NCBI GenBank assembly: GCA_027924585.1
Contig: BSBM01001138.1
Coordinates: 9,534,001 to 9,598,000 of the forward strand
Reading direction: 5' to 3'
DNA length: 64,000 nucleotides
Source of the DNA: Larix kaempferi
Lineage: Eukaryota > Streptophyta > Pinopsida > Pinales > Pinaceae
Shown here: positions 56,770-64,000 of the stretch, one piece after another
How positions within the stretch are numbered: the first letter of the stretch is position 1
Layout: every line of letters begins with the position of its first letter
Made by a program: the position numbers and the translations under genes
Notes under the pieces: model-generated
Seen by the model: the letters and a program-made list of their open reading frames with translations, nothing else
Told to the model about the DNA's origin: nothing
The model's database searches: none

Positions 56770-59530
56770 GATTCCGAATAAGGATCTTGAAAAATTCAAA
56801 GCATACTTATTCACATGCACGTGCATAAATAACATAAGTTAAATTAGATGATCAAAATATAATTAAAATATGAAATCACTGCAAACATCAAGGGAGAACT
56901 TGAACTTTTAACAATATAGTACAGGCTATAATACGAAGAATTGACCATTTGATATTATAACATTTTCTACCTTTATTTGAGCCAAATCAACAATCAATAC
57001 ATGTCTAAATTTATAAAAGAAAGTTTGTGAAGCATATAATAATCTAACGTTAAAAAGACTTTTGAACAATTTTTTAAATATATGATGTGAGTAGCAACAT
57101 ATGTATCATATGGAGTATTTTAATTTACATATGTATCATGTTATTAATTTACATATGTATCATTTTAACATGAAATATAAGTTCATACGGTTGTTAAATG
57201 AGAACGGTGCATTTGTTTCCAAGTATCACACTAGTGCATTACTAATAATACAATTCAACGGTGCACTTTTAAAGTATGCACTATGAATAGAAACATATGC
57301 AAAATAAATTATTTACTAAGATATAAAAGAGGAAGTTTGTATTTCCATTTTTCAATTTAACATAACGCAGTGCGTTTGGGGATAGTTTGCATCGGTGCGA
57401 TTTATCAAATAAGGGGTACTTAAAACAAAAAAAGGAAAAAAAACCCGCATGCATTTTTCATCAATGCATTGAAATATCCAACTGGTAAATGAGCAGGGAT
57501 TTTATTTTCGAAAAGTGAGTTTCAAAAAATGTTTTTATAATAGTAAAACTAAACACCATCTCAATATTTTTCCAAAAGTTAAAGAGAGAGTTCTACAAGA
57601 GATATTACCAGGGAAGACTTTGGAGTGGACAAATTTTTCTTAAGATCCAAATTTGTAAGGTATTTTGGATCACATAAACTTTACATAACATAAATTCTAG
57701 GTATTCAATTTTTCATTATTGATTTAAATTTTTTGATTAAATATTTCCTACTGATATTTAGAATGTATTATGAAAAAATAAAAAGGTTTTTACTAGTTAC
57801 CTTCAACATTGGAAGCCCTTGTTTTCTTGTTGCTTATTTTCTATTTTATGTGGCTGCAAAATTTAACATTAGGGTTTTATCCTCTCTTCTATTTCATAAT
57901 GAAAGTATTTATTTCTATACATTGTATATTTAATGTCTTTGTGCTTTTATATTTGAGGTGTTGGGCATATATTGCAATGGGCCCACTCATTGCATCAGTC
58001 GCTGAAACCTATTCCTGTCATTTTTTTTTAAACTGTCACATTTTCGATGCATACAATACATATTAATGCACTCATGTGCTTCATCTAAAAGCACACTGTT
58101 TTATTCTTTCCTTTTTATTTTAAATTTCACACCATTACAACTAATACACACCATTACTCTAATTGGAAATGCACCATTTAGATATTTTTGCACCGAGAGG
58201 AGCGAGGTGCTCTACAAACCAGTATGGGGGAGATGTTGTAATGTTCGTTCCTAACAAAATAATTAAAAGAATTCATGTCGGTTCATAAAATAAAAAATTA
58301 TGGAAAGTATTAAAAAAAATCCATGTTGGCTCATAAAATAAAATATTATGAAAGTAATTAAAAAATTGATGTTAGTCTATAAAATAAAAACTTAAAACTT
58401 AAACCCAGATCTATCAATGAAGAGAGACCAAATTTCTTGAATTTAAATTAAAAAAAAAATACACCTCAAGAAATTGGATTCCTCTCGGTGCTTGATAGAT
58501 CCAGGTTTAAGATGGATCTATGCTGGTATTTTAAAAAATTACCACATTATACCGGTGTATATATATCATGTTTGTGCATTGGTGTGTGTATGGGATAATT
58601 TAACACTGATGCGTATTTCTGTATAATGTGCACCAACAAACCAAAAAATGTTTTTAGCTAAAAATTATTTAATAGCTTCTCTATTTAATGTAGGGATTTT
58701 ATTGATAGAATATGTATGCTAGACATTCAAGGAAATATTATTCTTGCAATGAGCATGAGAGGAGCACATTCCCAAAACAGAACAATGCAAGTTCTTTGAA
58801 ATTTTACTATAAAATTAGTATATTTGAAGTATTTGTATGTTTAAATTATGTGCATTGGTTAACATCTGTGATGTAGAGAAAAAAAATGAATAAAATCAAT
58901 AATATTATTGGTAATTTGAGTGTAAAAGATTGTAAAACCTTCATGAAAAATTTGCAAAGAGATGAAATAGGTGAATAAAATGGTAATAAAAAAATCTTCG
59001 AAATTTTAATACTAATGCGCTTTTTAAGAATAATTGATAACATGTTTCAAACAATTTATTTCACATTTGTTTAGTGTTGTGTAGGGATCGATGGTGAGGG
59101 AAGGGAATGTCGTCCTAAGAAGATACAAATTATAAAGGATCTAAATGATGATGAATTGGTCATCAGTTCATCTGGAGTGGAGTTGGAAGTTAATGAAAGG
59201 GGAAATAAATTTTATAAAACAATGAGGGATATAGTTGAAAGAATGTATAGGCATACTTTCCACTTACATTACAAAAATTAATCCAATGATTCCAAGAACA
59301 AGGTTATATATAAACTACAAGAAGCGTTTCCAGAGCAATGGTCAATTAATAAGACCTATTAGACTTGCAATAGAAAAAACATATAATAACAAAAAAATAA
59401 TTTAAAATGTATTATTCCTAAACATGTTTTCTCTGGCATGTATATACTACTACAAAAAAAATATGAATTTAATACTTCGACTATATATATTTACTTTCAT
59501 ATCAATATTGAAACTTGTTTTTTTGTGATT
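56770..59530. other. Non-coding AT-rich stretch
   Basis: No gene is seen. It holds three diverged copies of a 50-60-bp unit at about 58255-58395 (CATGTCGGTTCATAAAATAAAA) and the foldback at 58401-58508. Small plus-strand open stretches at 57733-58254 are composition-driven. Confidence 0.5.
58401..58508. repeat. Imperfect foldback (about 40-bp arms)
   Basis: AAACCCAGATCTATCAATGA...AATTTCTTGA (58401-58440) is the approximate inverted complement of TCAAGAAATTGG...TTGATAGATCCAGGTTT (58466-58508), with a 25-base A/T loop. The arm ends pair well; the middle has bulges. A 12-base part (TCCTCTCGGTGC, 58478) also has an inverted partner GCACCGAGAGGA at 58191. Confidence 0.7.
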
Positions 59531-59536
59531 TTTGTT

Positions 59537-60427
59537 TTATGGGTTATTGTTCTTACCTATGTCTTCCCATGCTGCTCCCTCAGGTATTACCAAGTCTGGG
59601 TCATCTCGGTAGTCCGTACCATTGTACGGGTAATCCTCTACCATAAGTAACTGGCCCTCTAGCCAGCTGAAGAACTCAGTACCATATGAGATGATGGGGC
59701 CCCCACCATGTCGGGCCATCACCTCTGTCCATCTAGCCATGTGAGGATCCCTAGGATCCCTGTCATCCAATGGCACCTGCAGGCGCAGAAGAGCAACCCG
59801 CTCCAATAAGAATGAGATCACTATCGATCCGTAGCCGAACTGTTTGAGCTCTCCTCGCCGACACTTGGTCAGCTGAGCTCGAATGTTCGCGAGGAGTCCC
59901 TTGCACGAGTTGAATATATTCAGAGACATACAGTCCTCCTCATATAGCATCTGAGACCGAGTAGCCAAGTGAGGAGCCTGACTCCCTGCTATCCTCGTAA
60001 TGGTGAAGATAATGGCCCGCAACGGACGCTCTCGCACATCTTTTATGGGAATCTTCCCACTAGAGGCACGAGCGAGAGGAATGCAGTGCTGTTGGATCAT
60101 GTCCTCTACAGTTCGATCACTTCCCCATGATCCAGTAAGAAGCACATTGTCCCCCCTCCGGGACAATCCAGTCAGAAAGTAGATGTCCTCGACATCTATA
60201 GTAAGCACGTGCTCGCCGATCACAAAATACTGTTGAGCCGCATCCTAATATCTAAGCATGTGCGTCAACAGGGGGATTTGGGCTCTCATGCCCTGGATCT
60301 CAAATAACTTTAGAAGACCACAGTTCCTCAACGCTGTCACACACAATGGATCGTTTGAAATTTGCATATCGTCTAGCTCATGCTCCCGTTCTCGCCACTC
60401 CAAGACCATTTTGGTTGCTTGTAACCT
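59537..60427 (-). pseudogene. Plant-mobile-domain-like ORF
   Basis: The open part (60223-59537, 228 codons) extends upstream in frame through one TAG (near 60245) to an acceptor-like site (TTTTTGGCAG/G at about 60427), total about 297 codons. It reads MVLEWREREHELDDMQISND, LRNCGLLKLFEIQGMRAQIP, VIGEHVLTIDVEDIYFLTGL SRRG, and later an Arg/Leu-rich helix (ERVALLRLQVPLDDRDPRDP). The layout (an N-terminal 'goLL.l' motif followed by an ED-YFLTGL segment) resembles the transposase-derived plant mobile domain (PMD/aminotransferase-like) found in MULE/Maverick-like elements and in antisense ORFs of plant Ty3 elements. The single stop suggests recent decay. Confidence 0.5.
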
Positions 60428-60980
60428 GCCAAAAAGAGAGTTTAAACACTGTTAATACTCACTTCAACCACTGAAAGGTCATTTTTTGGGCTTGGTTTGA
60501 TGGTTGGGATGGACGTTTCCTCCGTCACACCCCGTCAACTATGACAGTGCGACGTTGTCGCAGTCCACAAATCCACTCAAAACCCAAAAAATGAACCAAA
60601 ATAAAAAAATGTAAACCACTACAATTATGCTGGATGAAGTTTAGAGTTACCTACTTCGGACGATGGGTGAAATGGTCGCTCGTAGCTCCCAGAATCGACA
60701 AGTGAAGTTTTGGCTCCAAATGGCACTTCTCCTCCCAAATTTGGCAAATGAAACAATGGTGACTCTATTTGACCCATTTTTCTATTTATAGATTAAAAGA
60801 ATATTCCTTTTTCAAATATTTGATGCCTTTAGGTCATTTGCTATAGTTTAAATCATTTTTTATTTGCATTTGAATGCTTGGTTGACCATTTGACCTAGTT
60901 TTCGAGTGTACAAGAGTCATTAAGTGTCTTTTTACGCCGCTTTCGCATTGGAACGGTCATCTCAGGTATGAACACCCCTT
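60428..60980. other. Non-coding, upstream of the mobile-domain-like ORF
   Basis: Probable intron and 5' region of the minus-strand ORF. Nothing else recognised. Confidence 0.35.
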
Positions 60981-61099
60981 GTGTATTTTGTCGTTATCTT
61001 TTCATTCATTAGATTGTAATTATTTAATGATAATGAGCTTATTCTTTGTTCTTTCTTGTGCTCTTGAAACTATGAGAATAAGTTACCGAGTTACGATTT

Positions 61100-61392
61100 A
61101 TCACTTTTTCGGGCTCGTTAAACTCCTACGGAAAAGGAACCCCCCTCGGAGTCTATCTTTAAGCTCTTTTCAGGCTCTCGAAATACGAAAAGATTACCAA
61201 GCGAACTTGTTGCATTCACACTCGTTAAAGAATTTGAATGGCTGTCTTCCTAGTGATAGTTTACCCCTTTTTCGGACCAGGGGGCACTACTTACGAAAAA
61301 GGTATACTCCAGCCAATCATGACTGGAAGAGTCCTCTCCCACGTTGTTTTACCCTTTTTCGGGCAATGAGGCTAACTTTACGAAAAAGGACC
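61100..61392. repeat. Cluster of CCTTTTTCG hairpins
   Basis: Two perfect 9-bp inverted repeats: CCTTTTTCG at 61266-61274 with CGAAAAAGG at 61294-61302, and CCTTTTTCG at 61353-61361 with CGAAAAAGG at 61381-61389. Two weaker ones lie at 61104-61136 and 61166-61192. Spacers are 15-20 bp, and surrounding text (GGCTCGTTAAAC, GGAGTCT) also recurs, so these are diverged copies of one unit. Confidence 0.7.
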
Positions 61393-61449
61393 ATTGGAGT
61401 CTTCTTTAGTTCCTTTCAGACTCTCTAAACATGAAATGACGACCGAGTT

Positions 61450-62700
61450 TACCTTCTATGGACTCGTTAAACTTTTACATTGAAGGGCCCGCCATGGGAC
61501 GAATCCATCCTATCCCAGGTTCAGAAAATATTTGGGATTGGACTCATCTATGAGATGAGCTATACCGAGCATCTGGTTACCCTCATCAAGCTCGTAAAAA
61601 ACACATGAGGCACTCATCATTCATGATGGGGAAAAAGGAAAGCTTTTATGTTACACCCTTTATCAGTGGCAGTACCTAGTCATTTCTTGAACATGACACT
61701 CATTTGCATTTTCATACTACACTTGGATCATCCATTTTTCCTCGCGTTTCGCCTATTTCCTGAGTCTTGTTACTCCTTTGAGTCATTCAAAGAATGCTTC
61801 CATCATAAGTTACAATAGGAGTTGGTACCATAACTTGTCAAGTCAATACTTCCAAGGCATGCCATGCCCATGTTCAATAATACTCTCACTATTCATTATC
61901 TGTAGTCAGTACACCTTCCATCATGTCGGTATACTCTGAGTCAGTCTTGCATGTCACTGTACCATCTGATCTTCTCTACACATCCTTTGTCGTGTTTCGT
62001 GTCGATGATGGGGGGTTCATCAGGGTCCTCCTTCGACAGATTCATCCTTGTCGACTTCAACACATCTTCCGAGGATCGAATCTAGAAACCAACCAAGTAC
62101 CTTGTCCCTGCATGCCTCAATGGCAGGTTACCTCGCTTTCGACATGAGTTTACATCATTGACTCTTGATCGAAATATTTCATCTCGCGTTCGATTCCAAC
62201 TCATTTATTCACACTTGATGATATGTACTGTGATACCTTGGGGATCATTGACATCAATGGTGATTTCCCTCCCGCTTGTTAACAGTATACATCAATGACC
62301 GGTAATCAAGTGGTTTCTACCATGTTCGACATCAAGACATTTGTAATCACATGGATAGATTCCTATCATTGCGGGTTCAGCTTGAAGACCCTGGGGAGTC
62401 ATTTTTTACCCAGGTTGCGATGGAGTTTGTATTGAGTCATGTCACACAGATCCACATTTGTATTGGTCATGGCTGTGTTATCATCTCATCATGGATCTAC
62501 GCTTGTGTCTAGTAGCCATGATTGTGTTTAGTTGGTCATTACTACCATGGATCTGCATTGTATTGGTCAGCAACAATGCTATACATAATATGAGATTGTG
62601 TACTTAGAGTCAGTTGTACTGCAGCAGCGTCCTTCATCCGAAAAGCCATTGCCATTTCTTTTGTCAAAGCATTTCACCTGTCTAAATTTCAACAGCTTCA
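61450..62700 (+). other. Probable 3' internal region of an LTR element, non-coding
   Basis: Lies before a polypurine tract and LTR start. There is no gag or pol, and no open frame of note. Confidence 0.35.
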
Positions 62701-62703
62701 TGC

Positions 62704-62714
62704 TTTGGGGGGCA
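62704..62714 (+). promoter_or_regulatory. Polypurine-tract-like sequence
   Basis: TTTGGGGGGCA stands a few bases before TGTTACGCC. Position and G-run fit a plus-strand element's polypurine tract. Confidence 0.5.
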
Positions 62715-62717
62715 TTC

Positions 62718-64000
62718 TGTTACGCCTAAAATCCTAACACCATGAGATTTAGTGTATACATCCCTAAAGTACCATTGGCTAAGTCATTAACTTGGAAGGG
62801 ATACCATTACATTCTTGCTAGGTTTTGAGAGGTCGTCGCAGGATGCACTCATGCAACCTGCGATGTCACACCTTGCTCTCTTGCAGGGTGCGACGATGTC
62901 AGTTAAAGGGAAAAAATAGCTTCTTCGAGCTCATTCTTGAAGCCTGTTGACTTCACGGGGGCTTCACTAGAAGGAAATATAATACCATGTTCATTCATAT
63001 TGCGGTATTAAATATTCATGAAAACCTAAAAATTATATTTCTTATATATTAAGGGGCAAAGGGTTTTTTTATTTAATGTAACAATACAAAAATACTTTGG
63101 GGTCTTTTTTATATGGGCAGGCTGACAAATATCCGCCAAATGGAGATGGCAGGATCACAACCGGATGAGAAATCAGGTTGAGGCAAGGCTCGGGCTTACC
63201 AATATGCACGGAAATCACGTCTTGAGGAATGCTTGAGGCCAGGGGGTTTCACGGTGAAGTGGGTTTCCAGTCGATCATAGTCGAGAGACATTGGTCATTG
63301 ATAGCCAATTGTTACCAATAGCACTCAACTAGTTGTTACCAATAGCCTTGGGAGGCTCTAATCCTCCATGGCCTGTTATAGTCCCTTGATAGGCCTTGGG
63401 GGCTTGAATACTCAACCACTCATGCCTATTACAGGCCTTGGGAGGTTTAGTCAGCCTCCTAGAGCTTGTTACAGGCCCTAGGGGCTTGGATACCTAGCCC
63501 ACAATAGGCTTAGTCAGCGATTGGGGAACTGCAACATGCAATCTAAATGTTGTACTATGTGCATTGGCTCTAGTGACATACAAGAAGTGATCTCCTATCT
63601 CTTCATTAGACCATTAGATGTTGCAAATCATAATGATATGTGGTTGAGTAATTGCATTGTGGGTGAAGTAATGTGCATCCACAATATACATGGAAAGAAG
63701 CAAGGTGCATTGTAGAATGCATGTGGGGTCATCAGAGGGATATCATATCAATATACTAGGTAGAAATATAAAGGGGTATAAAAAATGTTAATGAAAAAAT
63801 TGATACATACAATATCTAGTGAAAATATTGGCCTTTTTAAATTGGGAAGGCATATTGGGAGGGGGTAAAAAAAAAATGATTTTGGAAGGTATTTTCCAAT
63901 ATTTAGTGAAATTAGGGGTATTGTTTCATATGCCATAAACGAACGTGCTATGATAGTGGTTTATTGAGTGAAGCCCCCATGGTTGGCTTGGATCCTTATG
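62718..64000 (+). mobile_element. Probable LTR (start only) of a plus-strand Ty3-type element
   Basis: Begins TGTTACGCCTAAAATCC after a G-rich tract, a common plant LTR opening. The far end is not identifiable and may lie outside the window or be lost. Between 63300 and 63510 diverged units of about 55 bp (ACAGGCCTTGGGAGG) recur. No coding sequence is seen to the window end. Confidence 0.4.

Noticed and set aside
57733-58254. Hydrophobic small ORFs
   Set aside because: T-rich composition gives Phe/Leu/Tyr strings by chance; overlapping frames equally open.

Overview
This is a transposon-dominated, AT-rich, gene-poor plant nuclear window. The domain types present (Ty3/gypsy elements with an extra RNase H, plant-type L1 with C-terminal RNase H, tRNA-Asp and tRNA-Met primed LTR elements, GT-AG introns, plant-like SET, cyclin and armadillo-family fragments) indicate a seed plant. 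The density of old, decayed elements would suit a gymnosperm, but that is inference. All calls come from reading the sequence; no database search was possible.

Layout. (1) 376-15945 is one complete minus-strand Ty3/gypsy element, 15.6 kb, bounded by a perfect 5-bp CAGAG duplication. It has a tRNA-Asp-like primer site, a gag-pol in one reading frame broken only by stop codons, and an additional RNase H between protease and reverse transcriptase. Its two LTRs match only at their ends (about 0.75 and 1.07 kb); their centres are unrelated (1.7 kb against 3.75 kb), and each holds decayed coding sequence on the element's strand. (2) 15951-28300 is mostly non-coding, with a probable solo LTR inside a dispersed repeat, an isolated ribosomal protein L28-like exon, a minisatellite and several small tandem duplications. 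(3) 28356-30625 holds cyclin-like exons followed by a pseudogene of an armadillo-type plant membrane protein. (4) 32190-33815 is a decayed LINE on the minus strand, and 34084-34630 an unrecognised minus-strand reading frame. (5) 36050-41570 is an old L1 fragment joined to a younger L1 whose 1368-codon ORF2 is uninterrupted. (6) 44896-46629 is a 5'-truncated LINE insertion with a perfect 18-bp target duplication and an extra ORF after its RNase H. (7) 47955-55654 is a Ty3/gypsy element lacking RT and integrase. It carries a complete nested Ty1/copia element (49277-53752, TSD CTTTA) that also lacks RT. The gypsy sits at the broken end of a SET-like gene remnant (55655-56760). (8) 59537-60427 is a plant-mobile-domain-like ORF running antisense to a probable LTR that begins at 62718.

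No gene here looks clearly intact and cellular. The most complete coding sequence is the L1 ORF2. The most unusual object is the first element, with its two cargo-bearing, non-matching LTRs.
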